From Deinococcus budaensis (lineage in GTDB: Bacteria; Deinococcota; Deinococci; Deinococcales; Deinococcaceae): a DNA stretch of 64,000 nt. The DNA is taken from the NCBI RefSeq assembly GCF_014201885.1, contig NZ_JACHFN010000002.1:62001-126000 (forward strand). The letters are read 5' to 3'. The notes under the pieces were generated by a model, which did not search any database, was not told where the DNA came from, and saw only the letters and a program-made list of their open reading frames with translations. Shown piece after piece: positions 53,957 through 64,000 of this stretch. Within the stretch, counting starts at the first letter, position 1; every line of letters begins with the position of its first letter. The position numbers and the translations under genes are program-made.

Positions 53957-54504
53957 TCAGCGTTGCGGCACAGGCCGGGAGAAGGTCAGGCCGTCCCATT
54001 CGGCCACCAGTACGTCCCGGCCCCAGCGCCGGTAGGTCCTGGCGGGCACTCTCTGGTCATCCACGAAGAAGGTCAGGCGCCCGTCCGAGTCGTCCAAAGT
54101 GGAGCAGTCAAAAGGCGAGGGGTGTTCTGGAAATGCGCGCTCGCCCACCGGGCAGAACCATTCCTCCCGCACCTCGTACACCTGTCCGTTCTTGTGAGTC
54201 CAGCGGCCCTGAAGTTCGTCCACACCGAGTCTGACGGGCGACGCGAAACGTGGCAGCTCACGCGGCGGCCCCGCCCACAGCAGGCCCCCGGCGATCCACA
54301 GCGCCAGATAAAGGCCCTGTGACCCCACCAGGGCCAGGCCCCCCCGCCTCGCCGTTCCCCCGCCGCACGCGGACAAACACGGCCAGACCCCAGCAGCGCC
54401 CCGGCCACGGCCCCCGCTGTGGAGAGGGACGACCCGGCGAAGGCCCAGACCGTGAACCCCACGCACAGGAGGGCCACCCCGCCGAGCAAAAGGCCGCGCC
54501 TCAC
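53957..54504 (-). pseudogene. Frameshifted small membrane protein gene
   Basis: Two reading frames on the minus strand form one plausible protein. The N terminus from GTG 54504 reads 'RRGLLLGGVALLCVGFTVWAFAG' and 'TAGAVAGALLG'. The third frame between about 54385 and 54346 continues 'LAVFVRVRRGNGEAGG'. The second frame then reads 'LALVGSQGLYLALWIAGGLLW' and ends in '[17 protein letters not shown]'. Removing one base near 54387 and one G from the seven-base run at 54339-54345 joins all three. The result is a two-to-three-pass membrane protein with a C-terminal domain. It is either a recent pseudogene or the result of sequencing or assembly indels. Confidence 0.6.
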
Positions 54505-54570
54505 CGCTCCGGCACCGCGAGCGCCCGCAGCGGCACGCCGCCTGTCAAAAAGGCGCGCACGGTCCCGGCC

Positions 54571-55833
54571 TCAGCGCCCTTCCAGCGTGAAATCCCACTC
54601 GAAGGAGCGGCCCCAGGGCAGCGAGGCGTCCTCCAGGCGGTAGGTCAGGCCCACCCGCAGCGGAAAGAAGTCCCGGGCCAGTTCCAGCAGCCGGGCCTGC
54701 CCGGCGGGCGTGTTCAGCTCGGCCTCGGGAATGGCCCGGCGGAGGGCGGCGCGGACCTCGGCGCTGTAGATCACGTCGTTGGCGTATTCGCGGGCCAGCA
54801 GGGCATCTTGCCGCAGCGGATCGGCCCCCTCCAGCGTGAGCCGGGCGTGGGCCAGCGCCGTGCCGAGGTTGTTCCCCGGCGTGCCCCAGGCCGCGAGCGA
54901 ACGGAGGTTGGCGTGCTGCCGCAGCGTGGCGAGGTCGCGCCACAGCCGCGCGTTGCCCAGGTTGACCTGCGCCACGTCCGCGACCGCGACCGGCCCGCCC
55001 CGCACGAGGCCGCTGATCCGCACGGCCGCTTGCCGGGGATCGCCGCCGTTGTACACATACAGGGTCAGGTCCGCCGGGCCGGACTCCACCACCCGGAAGC
55101 TGCCCGCCCGCGCGTGGTTCACGGCGCTCTGAAGCAGCGGGATGCCCTCGTAGCGGATAACCTGCGTGGCCCTGGCCGGGTCGCTGTACTCCACCCGCAC
55201 GGTCTTCTCGGCTGGGGCCAGCGCCCGCGCGACCAGCAGGCTCAGCACCTCGTCGGCGCCGGGGTAGACGCGCACGTTGGCCGGGGCCTCCTGCGCCAGC
55301 GCCGCGCCCTCCGCCGGAGCGGGGCTGCCAGGTAGGGCGTCGTCCCAGGTGACGTGCAGCTCGCGGAAAACTCCCTCACGCGCCCAGCCCAGCAGCTCGC
55401 GCACCACCGCCAGATTGCGCGCCCGGTTCACGGCGTCCGGCTCGCGGGGCAGGGTGATGAAGGCGTACACCGGCTGCCCGGTTCGCCCCGCCCAGGTCCG
55501 CAGCGGCGCGAGCCGGGCCAGCGCCTCGGCCGCACTCAGCGGGCTGGTGCGCGACTGCACCAACCCCCCGTAAGCGAAGGTGTCGAGCGCGGCCACCAGC
55601 GGCCGGTCGGTGGGCTGCGCGTCCAGCCAGGCGGTCAGGGCCGCCGGATCGGCGCCGCGCGTGGCGTTGCCCAGCAGTTCGGCGGGGGGCACCGACACGC
55701 CGTCGCCGCGCAGTCCGGCGATCAGGGCGGGCAGGACGCGGGTAGCCGGGCGGGAGTCGAGGGGAATCAGGGTCTGGGCGCCCGCGTGGGCGGCAAGCAG
55801 CAGGGGGGCCAGCAGGAAAGCGGGGCGGAGCAT
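54571..55833 (-). CDS. DUF4127 family secreted protein
   Basis: A 420-residue exported protein: signal peptide ('[19 protein letters not shown]') and a DUF4127 domain, whose hallmark '[18 protein letters not shown]' opens the mature protein; '[14 protein letters not shown]', '[18 protein letters not shown]' and '[16 protein letters not shown]' are other conserved segments. Function is unknown (a hydrolase of cell-surface sugars has been guessed for related proteins). Leaderless start: TACCCT at 55840-55845, six bases before ATG. Confidence 0.88.
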   Translation of the reverse strand: MLRPAFLLAPLLLAAHAGAQTLIPLDSRPATRVLPALIAGLRGDGVSVPPAELLGNATRGADPAALTAWLDAQPTDRPLVAALDTFAYGGLVQSRTSPLSAAEALARLAPLRTWAGRTGQPVYAFITLPREPDAVNRARNLAVVRELLGWAREGVFRELHVTWDDALPGSPAPAEGAALAQEAPANVRVYPGADEVLSLLVARALAPAEKTVRVEYSDPARATQVIRYEGIPLLQSAVNHARAGSFRVVESGPADLTLYVYNGGDPRQAAVRISGLVRGGPVAVADVAQVNLGNARLWRDLATLRQHANLRSLAAWGTPGNNLGTALAHARLTLEGADPLRQDALLAREYANDVIYSAEVRAALRRAIPEAELNTPAGQARLLELARDFFPLRVGLTYRLEDASLPWGRSFEWDFTLEGR

Positions 55834-56330
55834 GGCGGCAGGGTAAAGCGGGGCGGTGAGAGAGGTGGATGAAACGGCGGTCTGGGCTGTCCGCGTCCCC
55901 TCTACCCCCACTCGCGGCCTCGCCACTGGTTGCCCTTCCCCTCTCAGCTCAAGCGTTGGCCTCCTTGTTCGCTCTTCAAACCCGGGTCAGCAGAACAGCC
56001 CTGGCCCATCCCTCCAGCGTCACCCTCCAGGCAGCAGAGCCGTTCGGGCCGTGGGCCAGTGACCTTCCAACGTGACCGGAAGATGGCGTCGAGGCCGGAA
56101 CTGTTACAGGCCAGGCCCACCCGCAACCGCCCGGAACAACTCTTGCCGAGCGTAGTGGAAAGCTCCCCTGCCCCTCTGCTCCGCAGCTTCGCAAGTCTGG
56201 GGCGAGGGGCTGGGGGTGGGGGCAGACCGAATCAAGATGCCCAGACCCAAGCCTCCCCCCTCCCCACCCCCACCCGCAATCGCAGCCCTTCCCGCCGTCC
56301 TCCCCCACCCGGCGGCGTAGCTTGGAGGGC
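55834..56330. other. Gene-free region with dispersed repeat copy C
   Basis: No gene is seen on either strand in about 500 bases. Positions 56131-56197 carry a copy of the dispersed repeat on the strand opposite to copy A: CCGGAAC at 56131-56137, then 36 bases, then CTCTGCTCCGCAG..AAGTC at 56174-56197 (23 of 24 bases shared with 40960-40983). The G+C is lower than in flanking genes. The ABC permease -10 box (TAGCTT, 56318-56323) is at the right end. Confidence 0.55.
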
Positions 56331-57487
<1,157 letters not shown>

Positions 57488-57491
<4 letters not shown>

Positions 57492-58225
57492 TGACGGCAG
57501 CGTCTACCCCCCTGCTGCACGCTGAACAGCTCTCGCGGGTCTACCCCAGCGGCGAGGGCAGCGTGACCGCGCTGGCCCCCTTGACCCACAGTTTCGCGCC
57601 GGGCATCACGGCAGTGGTCGGTCCCTCGGGCAGCGGCAAAAGCACCCTGCTCAACCTACTGGCGGGCTTCGACACCCCCACGACAGGCCGGGTGGTGGTC
57701 GGCGGCACCGACCTGCACGCGCTCTCGGAAGCGCAGCGGGCCGACTTTCGGCTGGCCACCTACGGCTTCGTGTTTCAGAACCACAACCTGGTGACGATCC
57801 TGACCGCGCTGGAAAACGTCGAGTTTCCGCTCACGCTGGCCGGAATGCCCCGGCGCGAGCGGCGCGACCGGGCGCGGGCGCTGCTGGCTCAGGTGGGGCT
57901 GGAAAACCGCGCCTCGCACCTGCCGTCGCAGCTCTCGGGCGGCGAGGCGCAGCGGGTGGCGCTGGCCCGCGCGCTGGCCCACGACCCGCGCGTGCTGCTG
58001 GCCGACGAGCCGACCGGCAACCTCGACTCGCGGACCGGCGAGCGGGTGCTGGCGCTGCTCACTGGCCCCGCGCGGGGGGACCGCACGGTGGTCCTGATCA
58101 CCCACGACCGCGACGTGGCGGCGCTGGCCGACCGCACGCTGCGGGTCCGCGACGGCGAGGTCACGCTGGACCGTCCGGAAGGCGTCCTGGTCACCGGCGG
58201 CGGGCGCCGGAACCCTGCTGAGTAG
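57488..58225 (+). CDS. ABC transporter ATP-binding protein (MacB/LolD type)
   Basis: A 245-residue ATPase. Walker A '[16 protein letters not shown]', the Q loop, signature '[15 protein letters not shown]', Walker B '[13 protein letters not shown]' and the switch His in 'ITHDRDVA' are complete; '[12 protein letters not shown]' is typical of the MacB/LolD group. It energises the adjacent permease. The start is GTG at 57488 (GTGA overlap with the permease stop) or ATG at 57491. No adaptor (MacA-like) gene is adjacent. Confidence 0.93.
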
Positions 58226-58251
58226 GCCGGGCGCCCGCGTCAGGGGTAGGA

Positions 58252-58277
58252 GGAGAGAGACCCGGTCGCCTCTCTCC
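58252..58277. terminator. Hairpin between convergent genes
   Basis: GGAGAGAG (58252-58259) pairs with CTCTCTCC (58270-58277), a perfect 8-bp stem with a 10-base loop between the ABC ATPase and the convergent lipoprotein gene. No T run. Confidence 0.5.
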
Positions 58278-58296
58278 CCTGCCAGGCCCACCGCCG

Positions 58297-58746
58297 CTAC
58301 TCCCCCTGGATGCTTGCCCGCGCGTCCCGCAGCCAGAGCGTGCGCCCGGCCCCGTCGCGCAGGCTGACGACCACCTGCACGCCCTCGCCGGGGCGCAGGC
58401 CGCGCGCCTCGCCGCTGCCGCTGGCCTGCCAGCAGGGCCGCGCGCCGCAGCGCCGGGCCACGGCGGGCGTCAGGGGCGCCGTCCAGACGCCGTCTCCGGT
58501 GACCACGTACACGCCGGTCAGCGCCAGCGGGGGCAGCGGCGGGCGGCTGGCCTGGACCCGTACGCGCACCCGGAACGTCTCGCCGCCCAGCACCGGGACC
58601 GCCTCCACCTTCAGGCGGCGGGCGCTGACTTGCAGGGCAGTGGGCGCGGCCAGCAGGTCTCCGGTGCTGGGCGCCGGAGGCGACGAGAGCGTGCCGCACG
58701 CGCCCAGCAGGGCGGCAGCCAACGGCCAAAGCCACGCACGTCTCAC
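58297..58746 (-). CDS. Lipoprotein of unknown function
   Basis: A 149-residue lipoprotein: '[13 protein letters not shown]' gives a lipobox at Cys17. The mature part has a beta-rich domain ('[34 protein letters not shown]') with two Cys (RRCGARPCW), probably a disulfide. No family is recognised. The GTG start is leaderless: TACCCT at 58753-58758, six bases upstream. It is divergent from alr. Confidence 0.72.
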   Translation of the reverse strand: MRRAWLWPLAAALLGACGTLSSPPAPSTGDLLAAPTALQVSARRLKVEAVPVLGGETFRVRVRVQASRPPLPPLALTGVYVVTGDGVWTAPLTPAVARRCGARPCWQASGSGEARGLRPGEGVQVVVSLRDGAGRTLWLRDARASIQGE

Positions 58747-58826
58747 GGCTTCAGGGTACCGGAAAAGCGGCCTGCGGGGGGCGACCGGACCGACAATCCC
58801 CCCGCAGGGCCGCTACCATACGCACG

Positions 58827-59885
58827 ATGCAGGCACGCGCGCAGGCCCTGATCTCCGAGTCCGCCCTCAGCAGCAATCTCAGCCTCCTGGCGCGGCGCTC
58901 GGGCGCCCGGCTGCTGCTGCCGGTCAAGGCGAATGCCTACGGGCACGGGCTGGCCGAGGTGGCGCGCGCGGCGGCCCGGCATCCCGACCTGTGGGGCTTC
59001 GCGGTGGCGGTGCCGCAGGAGGCCGCCGCGCTGGCCGCGCTGGACCTGGGCCGCCCGGTCCTGCTGCTGACCCCGCCCACCCCGCAAGAAGTCGGGCCGC
59101 TGGCCGACCTGGGGGTGCGCCTGCCAGTCGCCTCGCTGGCCGAGGCCGGGGCGCTGCCCGCCCACGCCCGCGCCCACCTGAAGGTGGACACCGGCATGAA
59201 CCGTCTGGGCGCCCGGCCCGAGGACGCAGTGCCCATCGGCCTGCGCCTGGCCGAGCGGGGGCTGCTGGAGGGGGTCTACACCCATTTCGCCAGCGCCGAC
59301 GAACCCGACCTGACCTTTGCCCGCCAGCAGCTCGCGCGCTTCCGCGAGGTGCTCGCCGCGCTGCCCCCGGTGCTGGCCCACGCCGCGAACGGCGGCGGCA
59401 TCCTGAGTTTCGGGGCGCTGACGGGCCTGGGTCTCGCGCGGCCCGGTCTGGCCTCCTACGGCTTCGCGCCCGCCCACCTGCGCGCCGGGTCGGGCCTCAG
59501 GCCGGTGATGACCCTGCGCGCCCGCGTCACCCACGTTCACACCGCCTACCCCGGCGAGAGCGTCAGCTACGGCGGGCTGTGGCGCGCCACAAGTGAGACG
59601 GCGGTCGCCACCGTCGGCCTCGGCTACGCGGACGGCTACCCGCGGGGCGCGACCGGGCAGGCCGAGGTGCTGGTCGGGGGCGAGCGCCGCCCGGTGCTGG
59701 GGCGCATCTGCATGGACCAGCTGATGGTGGACGTGACTGGCCTGGGGGTCAGGGTGGGCGACTGGGCCGAGGTCTGGGGCCGGGGCGAGATCAGCGTCAG
59801 CGACGTGGCCGCCTGGGGGGGCACGGTGGAATACGAGGTCCTGACCGGCGTGGGTCCCCGGGTCGAGCGGCGGCTGGAAGACTGA
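58827..59885 (+). CDS. alr: Alanine racemase
   Basis: A 352-residue fold-type III PLP enzyme that makes D-alanine for peptidoglycan. Lys34 in PVKANAYGHG is the PLP lysine, the catalytic Tyr (about 248) is in SVSYGGLW, and the 'GRICMDQLMVDVT' motif is present. 'KVDTGMNRLG' is a family signature. Leaderless start: TACCAT at 58814-58819, seven bases before ATG. It stands alone. Confidence 0.96.
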   Translation: MQARAQALISESALSSNLSLLARRSGARLLLPVKANAYGHGLAEVARAAARHPDLWGFAVAVPQEAAALAALDLGRPVLLLTPPTPQEVGPLADLGVRLPVASLAEAGALPAHARAHLKVDTGMNRLGARPEDAVPIGLRLAERGLLEGVYTHFASADEPDLTFARQQLARFREVLAALPPVLAHAANGGGILSFGALTGLGLARPGLASYGFAPAHLRAGSGLRPVMTLRARVTHVHTAYPGESVSYGGLWRATSETAVATVGLGYADGYPRGATGQAEVLVGGERRPVLGRICMDQLMVDVTGLGVRVGDWAEVWGRGEISVSDVAAWGGTVEYEVLTGVGPRVERRLED

Positions 59886-60000
59886 GGCCAGGGCCGACGG
59901 GGCGCAGGCCGCAGGCCGGAGAAGCCCCGGGCGACCGTCAGACTGGGCCTGAAAGGCGAGCCGAACCGCTGGCAGCCGGGCGGCGCGGGGGCAGCCGCCG

Positions 60001-61056
60001 CTACCGCGCTGGGTGCGCCCGGTCTGCGCTCAGCACGCCTATCGCTGCGCCGCGCGCCGCCTCCACGTCCGCGTAGCCGCCGACGAAGAGGGCCACCCGC
60101 AGTTCCGCCAGGAAGGTCGTCAGCCAGGCTTCCACCGCGTCCGCGCTTTCCAGCGCGGGTTCCAGCAGCGGCCGCGCGACCGCCACGGCCTGCGCGCCCA
60201 GGGCCAGGGCGCGGGCAGCGTCCAGCCCGGTGCGGATGCCCCCCGAGGCGATCAGCGGCACGCCCGGCACGGCGCGGCGGGCGTCCAGCAGTGCCTGGGC
60301 GGTAGGCACGCCGATCTCACACAGGTCGGGCGAGCGGACCGTTCCGTGGCGCACCAGCTGTTCGACCCGCGCCCAGCTTGTTCCCCCCGCCCCCGCCACG
60401 TCGAAGGCCGCAAAGCCCGCGCCGCGCACCGAGCGCAGGGTCGCCGCGTCCAGCCCGTGCCCGACTTCCTTGAGAACCACCGGAAAGGGCAGCCCGGGCA
60501 CCAGCTCAATCAGCCGCTCCCGCAGGCCCGCCCAGCGCGTATCGCCGCCCGCCTGTAAGGCCTCCTGAAGCGGGTTGACGTGGATGGCCAGGGCATCGGC
60601 GCCGACCTCACGCACGGCCCGCTCGGCGTGCCCCGCCCCGTAACCCAGGCCGAACTGCGCCGCGCCCAGGTTGCCCACCAGCAGGATGTCGGGAGCCGCG
60701 TCACGCACCTGAAAACTCGCCCCCGCCCCCGGGCGCTCCAGCATCACCCGCTGCGAGCCGAGCATCATCCCCAGGCCCAGGCGCTGTGCGGCGGCCGCGA
60801 GGTTGCGGTTGATGACAGCGGCCCGCTCGGCCCCGCCGGTCATCGCGCCGATCAGCAGCGGCGCGGCTAGGCGGCGGCCCAGAAAGAGGCTGCCCAGGTC
60901 CACCGCGTCCAGATCGAGGTCCGGCAGCGCCCGGTACGGCCAGGGCACCCGCTCCAGCCCGGTGCGGACCCCCGCGTACTGGCTCTGCGGCAGCAAGCAG
61001 GCCTCCAGATGCCGCAGCTTGCGCGCCTCGATGCCGCCGGGAGGGACTTCGGTCAC
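60001..61056 (-). CDS. fni: Type 2 isopentenyl-diphosphate delta-isomerase
   Basis: A 351-residue FMN-dependent enzyme that interconverts IPP and DMAPP, the branch point of isoprenoid synthesis downstream of Dxs. 'APLLIGAMTGGAERAAVINRNLAAAAQRLGLGMMLGSQRVML' is the N-terminal FMN and substrate region, 'HVNPLQEALQAGGD' holds the catalytic Gln and Glu region, and 'ASGGIRTGLDAARALALGA' binds the FMN phosphate. The GTG start is leaderless: TAGGCT at 61063-61068, six bases upstream. Confidence 0.95.
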   Translation of the reverse strand: MTEVPPGGIEARKLRHLEACLLPQSQYAGVRTGLERVPWPYRALPDLDLDAVDLGSLFLGRRLAAPLLIGAMTGGAERAAVINRNLAAAAQRLGLGMMLGSQRVMLERPGAGASFQVRDAAPDILLVGNLGAAQFGLGYGAGHAERAVREVGADALAIHVNPLQEALQAGGDTRWAGLRERLIELVPGLPFPVVLKEVGHGLDAATLRSVRGAGFAAFDVAGAGGTSWARVEQLVRHGTVRSPDLCEIGVPTAQALLDARRAVPGVPLIASGGIRTGLDAARALALGAQAVAVARPLLEPALESADAVEAWLTTFLAELRVALFVGGYADVEAARGAAIGVLSADRAHPAR

Positions 61057-61151
61057 GCGCCCAGCCTACGCCCCGGCGCCCGCCGCCGACCGTGGGCGTC
61101 CCTACCCCCACCTCTCCTTCCTCCTTCCCCCCCTCCCGCGTTCCGCCGCCC

Positions 61152-61180
61152 TTGACAGATTTTTGAACCCGCGCTACTAT
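61152..61180 (+). promoter_or_regulatory. Promoter of the initiator tRNA gene
   Basis: Consensus TTGACA (61152-61157) and TACTAT (61175-61180) are 17 bases apart. It is the strongest sigma-A promoter seen in this window and gives a 5' tRNA leader of about 43 bases. Confidence 0.92.
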
Positions 61181-61225
61181 TCCTGAGCGCCGGAAGAACC
61201 GAGAGGTTGAACAAGGCCGCAAGCA

Positions 61226-61306
<81 letters not shown>

Positions 61307-61310
61307 AAAA

Positions 61311-61342
61311 GAAAGGTCCCCACCTCCGGGTGGGGACCTTTC
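61311..61342 (+). terminator. Terminator of the initiator tRNA
   Basis: GAAAGGTCCCCACC (61311-61324) and GGTGGGGACCTTTC (61329-61342) form a perfect 14-bp stem with a TCCG tetraloop, four bases after the tRNA end. The T's of the stem's 3' arm and TT after it complete it. Confidence 0.88.
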
Positions 61343-61442
61343 TTGCCGTTGGAGCGGCGCGGCAGCAGGTCAGGCCCGCGCCGGGCGCCGGGTCCCTCCA
61401 CCCTCCTCTTTCCCCGCCTGCGACCCACCCAACGCCCCGGCC

Positions 61443-61832
61443 TCACCTCATCCGGTCGCGGACCTCCTGCAAGGTGTCCTCGAAGGCGTCCTGAAATTCG
61501 TCTTCCAGCACGCGGTCACGAATCAGTTCGTCTTGCAGGGTGGTGGTCTGCTCGCGCGCCCAGCGCACCCGGGCCTGGCGGGCGCTGCTCACGTTCCCCT
61601 TTCCGGCGATGAACCGCGCGGCGTGGCGCAGGGCCTCGGCGGGGTCCTCGGTGGGGGCGACCACGCCGAGGTTTCTCAGGCCCCCGCGGTCGTTGACGAG
61701 CGAGCAGGTGACCTCGATGCGCATGCCCCGCCGGGTCAGGAACACCTGATCGACCCGCCACATGCTGGTGGCGCGAATGGGTTCGGGGGCTGGGCGGGCC
61801 ACTCCAGAACGGGGCAGGCGGCGGCGAGCCAC
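61443..61832 (-). CDS. Small protein of unknown function coupled to the kinase-like gene
   Basis: A 129-residue protein. Its core 'VDQVFLTRRGMRIEVTCSLVNDRGG' looks beta-rich, followed by the long charged helix 'RVLEDEFQDAFEDTLQEVRDRMR' at the end. No family is recognised. The GTG at 61832 lies one base after the butyrate-kinase-like stop, with AGGAAG upstream, so they form one transcription unit. An ATG at 61886 in the same frame lies inside the upstream gene and is less likely. Confidence 0.65.
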   Translation of the reverse strand: MARRRLPRSGVARPAPEPIRATSMWRVDQVFLTRRGMRIEVTCSLVNDRGGLRNLGVVAPTEDPAEALRHAARFIAGKGNVSSARQARVRWAREQTTTLQDELIRDRVLEDEFQDAFEDTLQEVRDRMR

Positions 61833-61833
61833 G

Positions 61834-62922
61834 TCAGGGGGCTTCCTGTGGCTGCGGCCCCTCGGGCACGGGCGGGGTCCACTCACGGGGGGCTTCCAGA
61901 CCCAGCAGCACCCGGCCCACGCCCTCAGCCAGCGCTTCGAGTTCGAGTTCGCCCGGCACCACGATCACCGGGGCGATCCAGCTCAGGCGGCGCTCGATGC
62001 GGTCCACCAGCGCGTCCCAGCGGGCGATCCCGCCGGTAATCGCCAGCGCGTCGGGCCGGGCGGGGAGTGCGCCGCACTGCTCCCCGATGGCCTTGCACGC
62101 CTGATGCACCAGCGCCGCCGCCGCCGCCAGCACGGCGGGGTCCTCGGCCTCGCGGGCCTCGATCTCGCGCAGGTTGGCGCTGCCGGTCAGGGCCAGCACG
62201 CCGCTGCCCGAGGCCAGGCGCCGCAGCAGCGACGCGGGGTCCTCCTCGCCCGCCAGTCGCAGCAGGGCCGAGGCGGGCAGCGGCCCGGCCTGTAAGGCAC
62301 CCAGGGGACCGCCGTCGGGACCGGTGCCGCTGGTGTCCACCGCGCGGCCCCGGTCAAAGGCCGTCACGCTGGTCGTCGCCCCCAGGTGGGCCACGACCAC
62401 CCGCGCGTCCTGAAAGCGCTGGCCGACCTCGTAGGCGGCGCGCCGGGCCACCGCGCGGGCATTGAGCGCGTGAAAGCGGGCCTCGCGCTTGACCCCCCGC
62501 ACGCCGGTCTCGCGCGCCTCGGGCAGCAATTCGTTGACGCTTTGCGGATCGACCACGTAGGCGGGCACCCCGCGCGCCCGCGCCACGCCCAGCGCCAGCA
62601 TGCTCCCCAGCCCGTCGCGGCCCTCCGCCGCCGCGTAGGCGGCCAGCTCGGGCGTCACCCGGTAGGTCCCGGCCGCCACCCGTCCCAGCCAGCCGCCGCG
62701 CGCGGCCAGCGCGTCGGGCGCGGGCCAGTCGGCGGTGACGTCCAACACGGCACGGGTCAGGGCCGCCAGGTCCCGCTCGCCCGGCGGCCCCAGCAACGGC
62801 ACCTCGGCGCGGGTCAGCTCGAGGCGCAGCTGGCCGGGCAACGCCGGGTTCTCGCTGGGCTGGATGAAGGCGCAGGCGAGCTTCACGCTGCTGGAACCGG
62901 GATTGACCACGTGCGCGATCAT
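61834..62922 (-). CDS. Butyrate kinase family protein (acetokinase superfamily)
   Basis: A 362-residue ASKHA-fold kinase like butyrate kinase. 'VVNPGSSSVKLACAF' is the phosphate-1 motif, 'VVVAHLGATTSVTAFDRGRAVDTSGTG' the adenosine/phosphate-2 region and 'ALAITGGIARWDALVDRI' the C-terminal motif. It would phosphorylate a short-chain acid; the substrate is unknown and no phosphotransbutyrylase gene is adjacent. The ATG at 62922 lies nine bases after TACGCT (62932-62937); GTGs at 62931 and 62928 are nearer alternatives. Confidence 0.85.
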   Translation of the reverse strand: MIAHVVNPGSSSVKLACAFIQPSENPALPGQLRLELTRAEVPLLGPPGERDLAALTRAVLDVTADWPAPDALAARGGWLGRVAAGTYRVTPELAAYAAAEGRDGLGSMLALGVARARGVPAYVVDPQSVNELLPEARETGVRGVKREARFHALNARAVARRAAYEVGQRFQDARVVVAHLGATTSVTAFDRGRAVDTSGTGPDGGPLGALQAGPLPASALLRLAGEEDPASLLRRLASGSGVLALTGSANLREIEAREAEDPAVLAAAAALVHQACKAIGEQCGALPARPDALAITGGIARWDALVDRIERRLSWIAPVIVVPGELELEALAEGVGRVLLGLEAPREWTPPVPEGPQPQEAP

Positions 62923-62972
62923 GAACACCACAGCGTAGCAGATGGCGCGCCCGGGCCGCCTCCTGTCATGAG

Positions 62973-63000
62973 AAAAAGGTGAGGGAAGCGCTCCCCCACC
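62973..63000 (-). terminator. Terminator of hpf
   Basis: On the minus strand GGTGGGGGAG (63000-62991) pairs with CTTCCCTCACC (62988-62978) with two wobbles, then TTTTT (62977-62973). Confidence 0.8.
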
Positions 63001-63064
63001 CTGGCGCGTGGCCTGGACACGCCTGCGCTGGGCACGGTGCCCAGACTACGCGCCCGGCCGACGC

Positions 63065-63646
<582 letters not shown>

Positions 63647-63686
63647 CCTTTCCTTGTCCCCGGAGGAGTGATGGGTCCGGGAGTCC

Positions 63687-63716
63687 ACTCTAGGGCGGCC
63701 GCCTACCCGAAGTCAG
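63687..63716 (-). promoter_or_regulatory. hpf: hpf promoter
   Basis: On the minus strand CTGACT (63711-63716) and TAGAGT (63687-63692) are 18 bases apart, about 40 bases before the hpf start codon. Confidence 0.6.
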
Positions 63717-63864
63717 GCGAATGGACCACAGCAGACCTTCACCCGGCGCGGTATGGTGGGGGAGTCAGCCTTACGGCCTGCCGGGCACGGAACACGCCAG
63801 GAAAACGCCCACCCGCGACAGGGGTGGACGAAATACAGGTTCGGAGAAAGAGGCCCGGGGTCTC

Positions 63865-63969
63865 TCAGCGCCGCTCGCGCACCCGGACCGGCACAGGCAC
63901 CGGCTGGGGCTGCGGCGCACCCTTCAGCGCCTCGCGCAACCAGTCGATGAATTCACGCAGGCCCTTCAT
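63865..63969 (-). CDS. 34-residue leaderless protein
   Basis: A 34-codon ORF begins 'MKGLREFIDWLREALKG' and ends in alternating Pro-Val and Arg residues. The first 16 residues form an amphipathic helix (hydrophobic face Leu, Phe, Ile, Trp, Leu, Leu), and the tail is basic. TACACT (63976-63981) lies six bases before the ATG, the standard leaderless layout here. A short stress or membrane-active peptide is possible, but no family is recognised. The upstream region is cut by the window edge. Confidence 0.6.
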   Translation of the reverse strand: MKGLREFIDWLREALKGAPQPQPVPVPVRVRERR

Positions 63970-64000
63970 GGCCGCAGTGTAGAGGCCGGGGGCCGGGGCA

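Overview
This 64 kb window is chromosomal DNA from a Deinococcus-like bacterium. The evidence is its very high G+C content, the fused TilS-TadA enzyme, the Deinococcus-style gene set (long HPF, PspA, carboxynorspermidine synthase, RapZ-YvcK), and above all its promoters. Well over half of the apparent transcription units have a TAnnnT -10 box placed 5-8 bases before the start codon, which means leaderless mRNAs. I see no prophage, insertion sequence or CRISPR array; it reads as core chromosome with a few degraded genes and short dispersed repeats.

Layout. 0-10 kb: a carbonic-anhydrase-like protein pair, CspA, two envelope proteins (YjgN/DUF898 and an M48 protease), a nitroreductase/methionine gamma-lyase operon, a His-bearing membrane protein and AroA. 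10-25 kb: an alpha/beta hydrolase, small unknown genes, carboxynorspermidine synthase, a TipA-type MerR regulator, a PIN-TRAM membrane protein, PspA, Dxs, TilS-TadA and a peroxiredoxin. 25-31.7 kb: a Panacea-domain gene with a small membrane partner, a secreted ExeM-type nuclease, and a lysine 2,3-aminomutase/class III aminotransferase operon divergent from an Lrp regulator. 31.7-41 kb: the trp operon trpL-trpE-GNAT-trpG-trpD, glgB, hisB-X-hisH, and ftsY. 41-50 kb: a membrane Ser/Thr kinase, a large unknown protein, LtrA, RuvA and MetG. 50-64 kb: RapZ-YvcK, an EamA exporter, a broken gene, DUF4127, a MacB-type ABC pair, alanine racemase, type 2 IPP isomerase, the initiator tRNA, a butyrate-kinase-like protein and HPF.

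How the genes work together. Dxs and Fni serve isoprenoid (carotenoid and quinone) synthesis. AroA and the trp operon serve aromatic amino acids. KamA, the aminotransferase and Lrp form a lysine-linked module. MetG, FtsY, initiator tRNA, TilS-TadA and HPF serve translation and protein targeting.

The most unusual content lies in genes too short for routine calling. These are a leaderless 15-codon peptide with three consecutive Trp codons ahead of trpE, overlapping one of two competing RNA pairings (a full attenuator); a leaderless Met-rich 15-codon peptide and a strong hairpin ahead of metG; leaderless upstream ORFs whose stop codons overlap the starts of dxs and ftsY; and a 34-residue leaderless protein gene at the right edge.
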